64,000 nt of DNA from Sphingobacterium olei (GTDB lineage: Bacteria; Bacteroidota; Bacteroidia; Sphingobacteriales; Sphingobacteriaceae): the NCBI RefSeq assembly GCF_005048855.1, contig NZ_SUME01000002.1:696837-760836 (forward strand), given 5' to 3'. The translations under genes were made by a program, and so were the position numbers. The notes below the pieces were generated by a model. The model did not search any database, was not told where the DNA came from, and saw only the letters and a program-made list of their open reading frames with translations. Of this stretch, positions 18,358 to 26,875 are shown piece by piece (the first letter of the stretch is position 1; each line of letters begins with the position of its first letter).

Positions 18358-18374
18358 TATGTTTGTCCGGTGTT

Positions 18375-18869
18375 TTAGACAGGTCTATCGCTGTCGAAAG
18401 GGTTATTGGGTGTATGCGGATTGGTATAAGGGTTATTAGGATCTTGATAAGCCTCCCGTTGGCCGGCAAAAGGATCTTGATTTTCGTCACCTTTGGGATC
18501 TGCTCCGTATTCATTATGTCCGTGATCGCCCTCCAATATAGCGAGGTACAGCACGTAAATTATCCCAATACATGTAAAAACCCAAAGGAAGTTCCAACCA
18601 GACCTTCCCGTGTCGTGAAGACGCCGCACACTTACTGCGAGGCCCGGAATCAATACTGCCAAAGAATAGACCGTGCTTAAGATTCCGTTTTGGCTGTACC
18701 AAGGAAGACCTTCTCCTCCAAATGTAAGACCAAACAGTTGGTCTATGGTCCTAAGGATAACGCTGCCGATGATAAAGTTTACCAGTGTAAACATCCAGTA
18801 TTCTTTACGACGGGCACGACCATTAAAATTAGCGTAGTTGTCGCGGACTACTTTCAAGTACCATTCCAT
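18375..18869 (-). CDS. DUF805 family membrane protein
   Basis: A 164-residue inner-membrane protein of the DUF805 family. It opens with NYANFNGRARRKEYWMFTLVNF, the family hallmark, followed by three hydrophobic helices and the motif VRRLHDTGRSGWN. The C-terminal 40 residues are a polar, Pro/Asn/Asp-rich tail (DPNNPYTNPHTPNNPFDSDRP), probably disordered. Function is unknown. A TATATTTG -7-like box lies upstream on the minus strand at 18929-18936. Confidence 0.88.
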   Translation of the reverse strand: MEWYLKVVRDNYANFNGRARRKEYWMFTLVNFIIGSVILRTIDQLFGLTFGGEGLPWYSQNGILSTVYSLAVLIPGLAVSVRRLHDTGRSGWNFLWVFTCIGIIYVLYLAILEGDHGHNEYGADPKGDENQDPFAGQREAYQDPNNPYTNPHTPNNPFDSDRPV

Positions 18870-19061
18870 AATTGTGATAATTTAAATTTAAAATTGATAT
18901 TAAATATCGAAAATCATTTCTAGAAAGACAAATATACTTTCGAATAAAGTGCTTTTGCTTAAGCGAGCACAAAAGTCACGTATACTACAATGTGGGTTCT
19001 TGAAAATTGTTTGGTTTCATCTCTGTGATTTTTCGAGAGTTATCGACACCAACAGCGCGGT

Positions 19062-19784
19062 CTAGTGAAATATTTCTTCTAAAATGTAAAGTGAATTAAC
19101 TTCTCCAAAGTTTTCCGTATGTAGACGGTAAAAATCTATTATCTTTTGTAGAAGGTAGATTCTATCCACATGTTTCATATGAAAGCCATAGGATGCTTCA
19201 TAACTGGACGTGAGTATATTGTGGAATATCGTCGTATGCGGCTCCTGCAATACATGTTGATGAGGAGGGAGCGAATCAGTAAAGACGCCGTCCATTAAAT
19301 CAAAGAACGGTTTCTGATCTTGGTTTACGGTAGGTAAGAAACCTAGAAATTTGCTGAGTTTCATCAGAAAACTAAGATGGAAGTTCGCTAAGGGGCTTTC
19401 CGTTTCATCTAGCCATAATATAGATTGCTGTATGAAATGAAATAGTTGCGGATCAGGTTGTTGATGTTTCAATACTTTATATAGCACCTCATTAAGAAAA
19501 ATGGCCAATGAACTTTTTACGATATTTAGCGGTATCTGGTGCAACGCAGGGTACTGTTGCGCCTCTTTAATTCGCTGCAGTGCATTATTATCTTTGTGGT
19601 ATACCACCATCTCCAGTAAGTGCAGTGGCTGGAGCATATTGATGTGGATTTTGGCTTTGGGTTTTCGGGCACCGTTAATTAAATAGGATTGTAGCCCCAA
19701 ATCTTCTGTAAAGATTTGGGCTACTACACTGTTTTCCGAATAGTTGGTGACCTTGAGGGCAATTCCCTTCGTCTTCTGAAGCAT
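19062..19784 (-). CDS. recO: DNA repair protein RecO
   Basis: A 240-residue RecO. The N-terminal OB fold (KGIALKVTNYSENSVVAQIFTEDLG) and the helical C-terminal part (ILWLDETESPLANFHLSFLMKLSKFLGFLP) match the Bacteroidota form. RecO loads RecA onto SSB-coated single-stranded DNA with RecR in the RecF pathway. The zinc-finger cysteines present in some RecO proteins are absent, which is usual in this phylum. The next gene upstream, a small membrane protein, lies seven bases away on the same strand. Confidence 0.9.
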   Translation of the reverse strand: MLQKTKGIALKVTNYSENSVVAQIFTEDLGLQSYLINGARKPKAKIHINMLQPLHLLEMVVYHKDNNALQRIKEAQQYPALHQIPLNIVKSSLAIFLNEVLYKVLKHQQPDPQLFHFIQQSILWLDETESPLANFHLSFLMKLSKFLGFLPTVNQDQKPFFDLMDGVFTDSLPPHQHVLQEPHTTIFHNILTSSYEASYGFHMKHVDRIYLLQKIIDFYRLHTENFGEVNSLYILEEIFH

Positions 19785-19791
19785 ATTTTCC

Positions 19792-20010
19792 TTACTGCTT
19801 TTCTCTTCTTTTTTCTAAAATAGTATGGCGGTCTATTTTACGGAAAAAACTGTAGATGGCAAGGAGGAATCCCATTCCAAATAGAATCACCCCAAGAGCC
19901 ATAACGATCTTGTATAGATTGTTCTCGTTTTCCATAAGGATATTGCCGCCATATACAGCAGCAGAACCTGCCAGTAAAAGCAGAATTCCACGTAATAGAT
20001 ATTTATTCAT
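19792..20010 (-). CDS. Small membrane protein of unknown function
   Basis: A 72-residue protein with two hydrophobic helices (LLRGILLLLAGSAAVYGGNIL and IVMALGVILFGMGFLLAIYSFF) and a basic C-terminal tail (RKIDRHTILEKRREKQ). ATG at 20010 is chosen because it precedes the first helix directly; an in-frame start farther upstream would add an unlikely hydrophobic leader. It precedes recO by seven bases and is probably cotranscribed. I do not recognise a family. Confidence 0.65.
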   Translation of the reverse strand: MNKYLLRGILLLLAGSAAVYGGNILMENENNLYKIVMALGVILFGMGFLLAIYSFFRKIDRHTILEKRREKQ

Positions 20011-20162
20011 TGTGAATTGTTGAAAACTATTTTGCCTTCTGTAGACAAATATAATATTATAAAAGATATACATTTGCGAGAAGAGCCTATTATTGAATTA
20101 TTATTTCAAATAATTCTTATTTTACTGTTGCATATCACAAAAAGAATTTAGATATTTGCAAA

Positions 20163-20185
20163 CTCTTTGCAGAGAGTGCAAAGAG
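20163..20185 (+). other. Inverted repeat in the leader of the ribosomal protein operon
   Basis: CTCTTTGCA (20163-20171) and TGCAAAGAG (20177-20185) are perfect complements around GAGAG, 38 bases before the rpmB start. It could be an RNA hairpin used for autogenous control of L28/L33, or a DNA operator. No T-run follows, so it is not a terminator. Confidence 0.5.
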
Positions 20186-20223
20186 ACAATTTGTGTAAAT
20201 AGACAACATTAAATATAAATATC

Positions 20224-20457
20224 ATGTCAAGAATTTGTGATTTAACAGGCAAAACGGCATTAACAGGAAATAACGTATCTCACTCGAACGTTAAGACTAA
20301 ACGTAAATTCTACCCGAATTTGCAAACTAAGCGTTTTTATATTCCTGAAGAAGACCGTTGGATAACTTTAAAAGTGTCTACATCTGCTATTAAAACGATT
20401 AACAAGAACGGAATTACTTCGGTTATTAATAAATTTATCAAAAAAGGATACGTTTAA
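20224..20457 (+). CDS. rpmB: 50S ribosomal protein bL28
   Basis: A 77-residue L28: MSRICDLTGKTALTGNNVSHSNVKTKRKFYPN is the family N-terminus. It is a structural protein of the large subunit. It begins the conserved Bacteroidota cluster bL28-bL33-DUF4295-FtsY. Only the first cysteine is present, so it is not a zinc-binding form. Confidence 0.97.
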   Translation: MSRICDLTGKTALTGNNVSHSNVKTKRKFYPNLQTKRFYIPEEDRWITLKVSTSAIKTINKNGITSVINKFIKKGYV

Positions 20458-20526
20458 TAGATAATCGCCTGTTAATTAAAAATATTCATGAACATTAGTC
20501 CTTCGGGATTTTAATAAAGTAAAACA

Positions 20527-20709
20527 ATGGCTAAAAAAGGAAATAGAGTACAAGTAATTTTAGAATGTACTGAGCACAAAGAAAGTGGTCTTCCAGGGAT
20601 GTCGCGTTACATCACAACAAAAAACAAAAAGAATACCACAGAGCGTTTAGAGTTGAAAAAATTCAACCCTGTTTTAAGAAAAGTTACTGTTCACAAAGAA
20701 ATTAAGTAA
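20527..20709 (+). CDS. rpmG: 50S ribosomal protein bL33
   Basis: A 60-residue L33 ([18 protein letters not shown], then [22 protein letters not shown]). It is the cysteine-poor form without the zinc ribbon. It lies 69 bases after rpmB and 46 before the DUF4295 gene. Confidence 0.97.
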   Translation: MAKKGNRVQVILECTEHKESGLPGMSRYITTKNKKNTTERLELKKFNPVLRKVTVHKEIK

Positions 20710-20755
20710 TCACGTTATTGGTGGTCTAGTACCATTGATTTAAAAATATTATACC

Positions 20756-20917
20756 ATGGCAAAGAAAGCAGTTGCATCGTTACAAAAAGGTGGCGGTAAA
20801 GAATTTACAAAAGTTATCATTACTACTAAATCTGCGAAAACTGGAGCTTATACTTTCAAAGAAAGTATGGTACACAACGACAACGTAAAAGAAGTTGTTG
20901 CTGCAGCATCTAAATAA
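20756..20917 (+). CDS. DUF4295 protein, Bacteroidota-specific ribosomal protein bL38
   Basis: A 53-residue basic protein (MAKKAVASLQKGGGKEFTK at the start, ending VVAAASK). It matches DUF4295, a family confined to Bacteroidota and always next to rpmG. I recall that the cryo-EM structure of the Flavobacterium johnsoniae ribosome identified a new large-subunit protein, bL38, that I believe corresponds to this family. Position between rpmG and ftsY supports the call. Confidence 0.85.
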   Translation: MAKKAVASLQKGGGKEFTKVIITTKSAKTGAYTFKESMVHNDNVKEVVAAASK

Positions 20918-20959
20918 GCAGAAGATATTCCTTTTTTAAAGTTTTCCTTTAAAAATACG

Positions 20960-20996
20960 AAAAGCCGTTTTGGTATTGCACCAGAAGGGCTTTTTT
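20960..20996 (+). terminator. Terminator of the ribosomal protein cluster
   Basis: AAAAGCC (20960-20966) pairs with GGCTTTT (20988-20994), with inner TGGT/ACCA pairing, and is followed by T6. It separates the ribosomal genes from ftsY, which lies 90 bases on. Confidence 0.8.
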
Positions 20997-21085
20997 AGTA
21001 TGTTTGATGTTGATAGACTAAGGATTAAGGATAGGCTTAATTCCTGTTTTTTATTTCTTACTTCTTACTTTTTACTTTTTTACGA

Positions 21086-22048
21086 ATGGGATTATTTGAT
21101 TTTTTTAAGAAAAAACAGGAAACTCCTGAAGCGCAAGACGCCTTAGATCGCGGATTGGAAAAGACCAAAGAGGGGTTTTTGTCCAAGATTACGAAAGCCG
21201 TCGTTGGTAAATCGACAGTGGATGATGATGTATTGGATAATCTTGAGGAGGTACTGGTAACGTCGGATGTGGGTGTGACGACTACGTTAAAAATTGTAGA
21301 TCGTATTCAACAACGTGTTGCTCGGGACAAGTATATAAGTACTGATGAACTGAACGGACTTCTTAAAGAGGAAATACAAGATCTGCTCGCCGAAAATAAC
21401 AGTGCGGATTTCGAAAATTTTGAATACGGAAATCACAAACCCTATGTTATTATGGTGGTGGGTGTCAATGGTGTCGGCAAAACGACTACTATAGGCAAAT
21501 TAGCACATCAGCTCAAACTGGCAGGAAACAAGGTGGTATTGGGAGCAGCGGATACGTTTAGAGCGGCAGCTGTAGACCAAATCCAACTTTGGGGTGAGCG
21601 GGTAGGTGTGCGTGTAGTCGCTCAGGCCATGGGATCGGATCCGGCTTCGGTCGCGTTTGACACAGTACAATCTGCCGTCGCTAATGGTGATGATGTCGCT
21701 ATTATTGATACAGCGGGTCGTTTGCATAATAAGGTGGGTTTAATGAATGAGCTTGGTAAAATCAAAACGGTAATGCAGAAGGTTGTACCAGGTGCACCAC
21801 ACGAGATTTTGCTGGTACTGGATGCTTCCACCGGACAGAATGCGATAGAACAATGTACACAATTTACACAAGCCACTGATGTCAATGCTTTGGCACTGAC
21901 AAAATTAGACGGTACAGCCAAGGGCGGTGTGGTAATTGGAATTTCCGATCAATTCAAAATTCCGGTAAAGTATATTGGGGTGGGTGAGAAAATCGGCGAT
22001 CTACAATTATTTAACAAGAAAGATTTCGTGGATTCGCTATTTAAGTAA
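21086..22048 (+). CDS. ftsY: Signal recognition particle receptor FtsY
   Basis: A 320-residue SRP GTPase receptor that docks ribosome-SRP complexes at the membrane. It is the short form: a basic start (MGLFDFFKKKQETPEAQ) with no acidic A domain, then the N domain. The G domain has the P-loop GVNGVGKTTTIGKLA, DTFRAAAVDQ, DTAGR, TKLDGTAKGG and the C-terminal GVGEKIGDL. It follows the ribosomal cluster in the usual Bacteroidota order and is probably transcribed separately after the terminator. Confidence 0.97.
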   Translation: MGLFDFFKKKQETPEAQDALDRGLEKTKEGFLSKITKAVVGKSTVDDDVLDNLEEVLVTSDVGVTTTLKIVDRIQQRVARDKYISTDELNGLLKEEIQDLLAENNSADFENFEYGNHKPYVIMVVGVNGVGKTTTIGKLAHQLKLAGNKVVLGAADTFRAAAVDQIQLWGERVGVRVVAQAMGSDPASVAFDTVQSAVANGDDVAIIDTAGRLHNKVGLMNELGKIKTVMQKVVPGAPHEILLVLDASTGQNAIEQCTQFTQATDVNALALTKLDGTAKGGVVIGISDQFKIPVKYIGVGEKIGDLQLFNKKDFVDSLFK

Positions 22049-22149
22049 TTACACGGATTTATGGATTAAATTGACGGCGGATGCGATCTTGTTGCCGAAG
22101 AAGAAGTGATCGTTGAACTTAAATCCGCGTGATCATATATTAAAAAAGA

Positions 22150-23484
22150 ATGAGAACAAAATATGCAAAGGTTGCTCAACCGGTGAGTAAACCTCGTGTG
22201 AATGTCGTAACACTAGGATGCTCGAAAAACATACACGATAGCGAGGTGTTGATGGGACAATTGAAGGGCAATCAAATCGAGGTCGTTCACGAGTCGGCGA
22301 ATATCCAAGCAAATGATATTGTCGTAATTAATACATGTGGATTTATCGACAATGCAAAACAGGAATCGATAGATACCATTCTGCAGTATTCCGAACTTAA
22401 AGATCAAGGTAAAATAAATAAAGTGATTGTAACGGGTTGTTTGTCTGAACGATATAAACCCGAACTGCAGTCCGAAATCCCAAATGTAGACGCTTATTTC
22501 GGAACCAATGATCTTCCTGACCTGCTATCCAGTATAGGTGCAGATTACCGACATGAATTATTAGGCGAACGTTTATTAACTACGCCATCTCACTTTTCGT
22601 ATTTCAAAATTGCGGAGGGATGTAATCGCCCGTGCTCGTTTTGTGCGATTCCGCTTATGCGCGGAAAACATGTTTCTAAATCAATCGATGATCTGGTCAA
22701 AGAGGCAAAGTTCTTGGCTGCAAATGGAACCAAGGAACTTATTCTGATTGCGCAGGACTTAACGTACTATGGACTGGATATTTACGGTAAGCGTAATCTT
22801 TCTGATTTAATGCGGCACCTTTCCGATGTAGATGGAATCGAATGGATCCGACTACAGTATGCTTATCCTTCTGGATTTCCGATGGATATCTTGGACGTCA
22901 TGAATGAAAGAAGTAATATTTGTAACTACTTAGACATGCCATTACAACACATTAGCGATAGGATGTTGACTTCGATGCGCCGTGGTACGAGTAAGCAAAA
23001 GCAAATTGATCTTGTTCATAAAATCCGGGATAAAGTTCCAGATATCGCTTTACGTACAACACTAATTTGTGGATATCCAGGAGAGACGGAGCAAGATTTT
23101 CAAGAAATGTTGGAGTGGGTCGAAGAAACGCGTTTCGACCGCCTGGGGTGTTTTACGTATTCGCACGAAGAAAAAACACATGCCCATACTTTAGTGGATG
23201 ATGTTCCGGAAGAGACGAAGCAAGAACGTGTAGAAGCTATCATGGAGGTACAGCAAGGTATTTCTTACGAGATTAACCAGGAAAAAATAGGGGAAACGTT
23301 CAAGGTTTTAATCGATAAAGTGGATGGGGATTATTTTGTGGGTCGTACCGAATATGACTCGCCGGAAGTTGATAATGAAGTACTTATTGACGCGAGGGAC
23401 AATTATGCCCGTACCGGTGATTTCGTACCGGTAAATATTCATCGGGCTGAAGACTTCGATTTATATGGTTCTATTGTGAAATAG
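22150..23484 (+). CDS. rimO: Ribosomal protein uS12 methylthiotransferase RimO
   Basis: A 444-residue radical-SAM enzyme that adds a methylthio group to an aspartate of ribosomal protein S12. The N-terminal UPF0004 domain has NVVTLGCSKNIHDSEVLMGQ and INTCGFIDNAKQESI with its cluster-binding cysteines. The radical-SAM triad is CNRPCSFC near residues 158-165, and a TRAM domain closes the protein (GETFKVLIDKVDGDYFVGRTEYDSPEVDNEV). Length is normal. It is the next gene after ftsY, with a 100-bp gap containing weakly complementary ATCCG motifs. Confidence 0.96.
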   Translation: MRTKYAKVAQPVSKPRVNVVTLGCSKNIHDSEVLMGQLKGNQIEVVHESANIQANDIVVINTCGFIDNAKQESIDTILQYSELKDQGKINKVIVTGCLSERYKPELQSEIPNVDAYFGTNDLPDLLSSIGADYRHELLGERLLTTPSHFSYFKIAEGCNRPCSFCAIPLMRGKHVSKSIDDLVKEAKFLAANGTKELILIAQDLTYYGLDIYGKRNLSDLMRHLSDVDGIEWIRLQYAYPSGFPMDILDVMNERSNICNYLDMPLQHISDRMLTSMRRGTSKQKQIDLVHKIRDKVPDIALRTTLICGYPGETEQDFQEMLEWVEETRFDRLGCFTYSHEEKTHAHTLVDDVPEETKQERVEAIMEVQQGISYEINQEKIGETFKVLIDKVDGDYFVGRTEYDSPEVDNEVLIDARDNYARTGDFVPVNIHRAEDFDLYGSIVK

Positions 23485-23520
23485 CTAATTTAAAATGTGC
23501 TATTAAATTAAATAAAACTG

Positions 23521-23551
23521 TTGTAAAACGACAAGGAGTTCGCTAAGTTTG
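23521..23551 (+). promoter_or_regulatory. Promoter of the downstream lipoprotein gene
   Basis: TTG at 23521-23523, a 20-bp spacer and TAAGTTTG at 23544-23551 fit the Bacteroidota -33/-7 pattern. The start codon follows 35 bp later. Confidence 0.6.
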
Positions 23552-23586
23552 TTATAGATTATTTTAACCATTTCATTGCGATCAAT

Positions 23587-24264
23587 ATGACAAAAAAATT
23601 ATCCTTCCTGAGCCTTGTATTAGGTTCGTTATTTATGGCATGCAGTCCAAGTCATGTTGAACCGGAAGTAACCATTGATCCGGTTGAGGATATTGCGTCT
23701 ATTTCGGTTATTAATGTATCTAAACAAGCTTCCTTGCCCAATCAACTGAATATCGATGGACTGTTTGGAGCGAGCAAGGGAATTACTATTTCGGGGTCGA
23801 CGGGTCAACCAGCTGCATATGAAGATATTCAAGCAGGTCTGAGGAAGTTTTCTATCGGCGATCACGAAGATACTGTCCGCATTAAAAAACATCACTATTA
23901 TACGCTAATGGTATTTGATAGGGATAGTGTACAGCTTACGGTTGATGCTCCCTATGATTCAGATAACAATTTCGACATTCTGCAGTTAATACGCTGGAAT
24001 CTTATCGGTGCCGATCCATCCGAGTATAAAGTCGATATGAAAGGGGATTCGGTAATCCGTAACATTAACTTAAATGCCTTCACCTATGTTCCTTCTGAAT
24101 CGAAAAAAGTGGAGGTACAATTATATCGCAAGAGTAATTTGAATACGACGGTCGATACACACGAGATTGAAATCGATATGAATAAGAAGTTTACGGTCAA
24201 TATTTCCTATGATCCCCTTAAGGGAGAATATGAGTTTAATACGATTGTCCAAGCTTCAAAGTAA
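23587..24264 (+). CDS. Lipoprotein, possibly DUF4397-like
   Basis: A 225-residue exported lipoprotein; the signal ends at LFMAC (Cys 19). The body is beta-rich. ASISVINVSKQASLPNQLNIDG, AYEDIQAGLRKFSI and HHYYTLMVFD recall DUF4397 proteins, which have immunoglobulin-like folds and unknown function. It is monocistronic with its own promoter. Family assignment is tentative. Confidence 0.7.
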   Translation: MTKKLSFLSLVLGSLFMACSPSHVEPEVTIDPVEDIASISVINVSKQASLPNQLNIDGLFGASKGITISGSTGQPAAYEDIQAGLRKFSIGDHEDTVRIKKHHYYTLMVFDRDSVQLTVDAPYDSDNNFDILQLIRWNLIGADPSEYKVDMKGDSVIRNINLNAFTYVPSESKKVEVQLYRKSNLNTTVDTHEIEIDMNKKFTVNISYDPLKGEYEFNTIVQASK

Positions 24265-24339
24265 GCGAGATGTGCTATCCTCAATTGTCAAATAAATGAT
24301 ATAATTTGTTGTGTGAACCTACGTTTTTAGAAAAATATC

Positions 24340-24347
24340 TAAGTTTG
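24340..24347 (+). promoter_or_regulatory. -7 element upstream of bshC
   Basis: TAAGTTTG matches TANNTTTG, 20 bp before the bshC ATG. The same eight bases occur before the rhodanese and lipoprotein genes. No -33 TTG sits at standard spacing. Confidence 0.45.
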
Positions 24348-24367
24348 TGCAAGATTTAAAAAGGTAA

Positions 24368-25963
24368 ATGAAAGCAACCTATATCGACTATAAAGACACC
24401 AACAGTTTTTCTAAAACATTACTCGCGTATTTGGCAGCAGATGAGGAGTTAGCAAATTTTTATAGCAATTCTCCTAATATCTCGGGTTTTGAGAAACAAA
24501 TTGAACTGAAGTCTTCTTTTACTTTTGAGAGTCGAACAATTCTAGTCGATCAGATAAAACGACAATATGGTTCCGTGTTGGCAGATTCCCCTCAGGTGGC
24601 TGCCAATATTGAGTTATTAACGGATCAAAATACCTTTACCGTTACGACGGGGCATCAATTAAACATTTTCTCGGGGCCATTGTATTTTATCTTCAAAATC
24701 GTCACCGCGATACGTCTAGCTTCTGACTTAAAGAAAAATTTTCCGGACAAAGAATTCGTTCCTGTTTACTGGATGGCAACAGAGGATCATGATTTTGAAG
24801 AAATCAACAATACACGGGTTTATGGCAAAAAGATAGTTTGGGATGTTCCACGTGTTTCGGGCACCGGAAGGATGGATACGGGCAGTATGGAGCAGGTGGT
24901 ACGTCAGTACTGTTCGATGTTGGGTCTATCCGAAAATTCTACCAAACTTACAGCGATCGTGGAAGATGCTTATCGCAAAGACCGATCATTAGCAGATGCA
25001 ACCCGTGTTTTTGCAAATTCACTATTCAAGGAATATGGTCTGGTCATCGTGGATGCCGACAAGCCGGAGCTAAAAAAACTCTTTGCACATATTATCGAAG
25101 AGGATATCCTACATGAAAAAAGCTTTCATGCCATTACGGAGACTTCCCGCATGCTGGAAGAAAAAGGCTTCCATGCACAGGTACATGCTCGAGAATGCAA
25201 TTTTTTTTATTTGACGGACGGTTTCCGGGAACGGATTGTCAAAAATCCTGACGGTAGATTTGAGGTTTTACATCAGGATATATATTTCACCGAAGCCGAA
25301 ATACGAGCTGAAATCCAGTCTCACCCCGAGCGTTTCAGTCCAAATGTAGTTATGCGGCCATTATACGAAGAAGTGATTCTGCCTAATTTAGCCTATATCG
25401 GAGGCGGTGCTGAAATTGTTTATTGGCTTCAATTGAAAGCAAATTTCGACCAGTTTGGAGTACCTTTCCCGATTCTGATACCCCGTAACTCGGCCATGAT
25501 TACGGACGATAACGTAGCGGGTAAAATCTTTCGATTAGATCTCACGTTTAAGAGCATTTTCAAACCCACGCTCATCCTGCAGAATGATTATGTCAAACGG
25601 CATACCGCCCACCGTCTTAATTTAAGGGATGAATGGATGGAAATCAATGCCATATTTGGAAAAATCAAACTCCGTACACACAAAATTGATCCTAGTCTTG
25701 GACCGAGTGCCGAAGCTGTAAAGGCTCGTCTCAAAAAGGCCATGAACAACCTGGAAAAAAAACTTCTGAAGGCCGACAAAAGAAACCATGATGAGGCCCT
25801 AATCCATATTGAGCGCGTGAAAGAACAGTTATTTCCCGGTGGTGGCCTACAGGAACGTACAGAGAACTTTGCAACGTTGTATATTAAATATGGAGACGAT
25901 TTGGTCAAAGAGTTGGTGAAACATTTTAATCCCTTAGATTTTAAGTTTACGATCCTGTATTAA
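24368..25963 (+). CDS. bshC: Bacillithiol biosynthesis cysteine-adding enzyme BshC
   Basis: A 531-residue cytosolic enzyme that joins cysteine to glucosaminyl-malate in the last step of bacillithiol synthesis. Recognisable parts are TTGHQLNIFSGPLYFIFKI, VYWMATEDHDFEEINNTR near residues 135-155, and the C-terminal coiled coil (KARLKKAMNNLEKKLLKA). Length matches the family. bshA and bshB are not in the window. Its stop overlaps that of the convergent ctlX gene by three bases. Confidence 0.95.
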   Translation: MKATYIDYKDTNSFSKTLLAYLAADEELANFYSNSPNISGFEKQIELKSSFTFESRTILVDQIKRQYGSVLADSPQVAANIELLTDQNTFTVTTGHQLNIFSGPLYFIFKIVTAIRLASDLKKNFPDKEFVPVYWMATEDHDFEEINNTRVYGKKIVWDVPRVSGTGRMDTGSMEQVVRQYCSMLGLSENSTKLTAIVEDAYRKDRSLADATRVFANSLFKEYGLVIVDADKPELKKLFAHIIEEDILHEKSFHAITETSRMLEEKGFHAQVHARECNFFYLTDGFRERIVKNPDGRFEVLHQDIYFTEAEIRAEIQSHPERFSPNVVMRPLYEEVILPNLAYIGGGAEIVYWLQLKANFDQFGVPFPILIPRNSAMITDDNVAGKIFRLDLTFKSIFKPTLILQNDYVKRHTAHRLNLRDEWMEINAIFGKIKLRTHKIDPSLGPSAEAVKARLKKAMNNLEKKLLKADKRNHDEALIHIERVKEQLFPGGGLQERTENFATLYIKYGDDLVKELVKHFNPLDFKFTILY

Positions 25964-26874
25964 TAGAATACTTCGGCCATCATACACCTCACACTTCCGC
26001 CGCCATATTTTTCTATGTTGTAAATAGGGGCATGAATTATTTTCCCGAACTGTTCCAGCAGATCTATCTGCTTCTCCGTATAACTTTCGAATGCCTGTGT
26101 ACTCATGCAGATAATCGGCTCGCCATCCTTGGAGTGCACCTCTAGGATGTTACCAGCGAAGTGATTTAGTTGTTCTGTCGAGATCGAAATTATGGTCTTA
26201 TTGGTTTTTTCAAAGCACTTCTGCAGCGTTTCTCGATGCTTCGTATTGGGAATACTATCCCAACAGATAACACTAAAATTGGTTCCTAAGGCGAGCATGA
26301 CGTTGGTATGATAGACGGGAAGCATTTTACCATCCACATGATGTAACGCCTCAAAAATCACTGGACGATATCCTATTTCTTCACACCATTGCGCTATCAA
26401 TTGAGGATGAGCTCTTTCCGATAAAGAACAATATGCGATTTTATGAACTCTATCTAATACGAGCACTCCGGTACTTTCCAAATACATTCCGCTTTCCTCA
26501 TAGATTGAATAATCTTTGAGTTTTTCGAAATTGAGACCAACCTTGTTCAGTACCCCTAAATAATTGAGATTTCGTTCCTCCCTTCGGTTTGGTGCAAACA
26601 TGGGATATAGAATAGCCTTTTTCCCCTGATGGAACGAGATTACGTTATTTGGAAAGATACTATCAGGAGTATCCAGCTTCGCGTCATTCTGTACAACAAT
26701 TGTACGAATTCCATATGTTTCCAATAAGTCGACAAAGTTGTCAAACTCCGCCAATGCTAGCTCCTGCACGTTTATCTGTTTTCCTTTTTGTTGAAAATGG
26801 TTGTTCACAGCCGTTTCTTCATTACGTCTGAAAGCGGTCGGTCTCACCAATAAGATGGTATCAGTGGTCTGCAT
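25960..26874 (-). CDS. ctlX: Citrulline utilisation hydrolase CtlX (amidinotransferase superfamily)
   Basis: A 304-residue guanidino-group-modifying enzyme. The start TDTILLVRPTAFRRNEETAVNNHFQ and the C-terminal catalytic motif GGSVRCMMAE with Cys297 match CtlX, which is described as hydrolysing citrulline to ornithine, CO2 and ammonia. Other family residues are visible in PVYHTNVMLALG. It lies one base after the arginine-deiminase-like gene and is surely cotranscribed with it. Substrate choice between citrulline and a relative is inferred. Confidence 0.85.
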   Translation of the reverse strand: MQTTDTILLVRPTAFRRNEETAVNNHFQQKGKQINVQELALAEFDNFVDLLETYGIRTIVVQNDAKLDTPDSIFPNNVISFHQGKKAILYPMFAPNRREERNLNYLGVLNKVGLNFEKLKDYSIYEESGMYLESTGVLVLDRVHKIAYCSLSERAHPQLIAQWCEEIGYRPVIFEALHHVDGKMLPVYHTNVMLALGTNFSVICWDSIPNTKHRETLQKCFEKTNKTIISISTEQLNHFAGNILEVHSKDGEPIICMSTQAFESYTEKQIDLLEQFGKIIHAPIYNIEKYGGGSVRCMMAEVFY

Positions 26875-26875
26875 A

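Noticed and set aside
22049..22149. ATCCG motifs between ftsY and rimO as a terminator or repeat element
   Set aside because: Complementarity is interrupted and no T-run follows; it is not strong enough to call.
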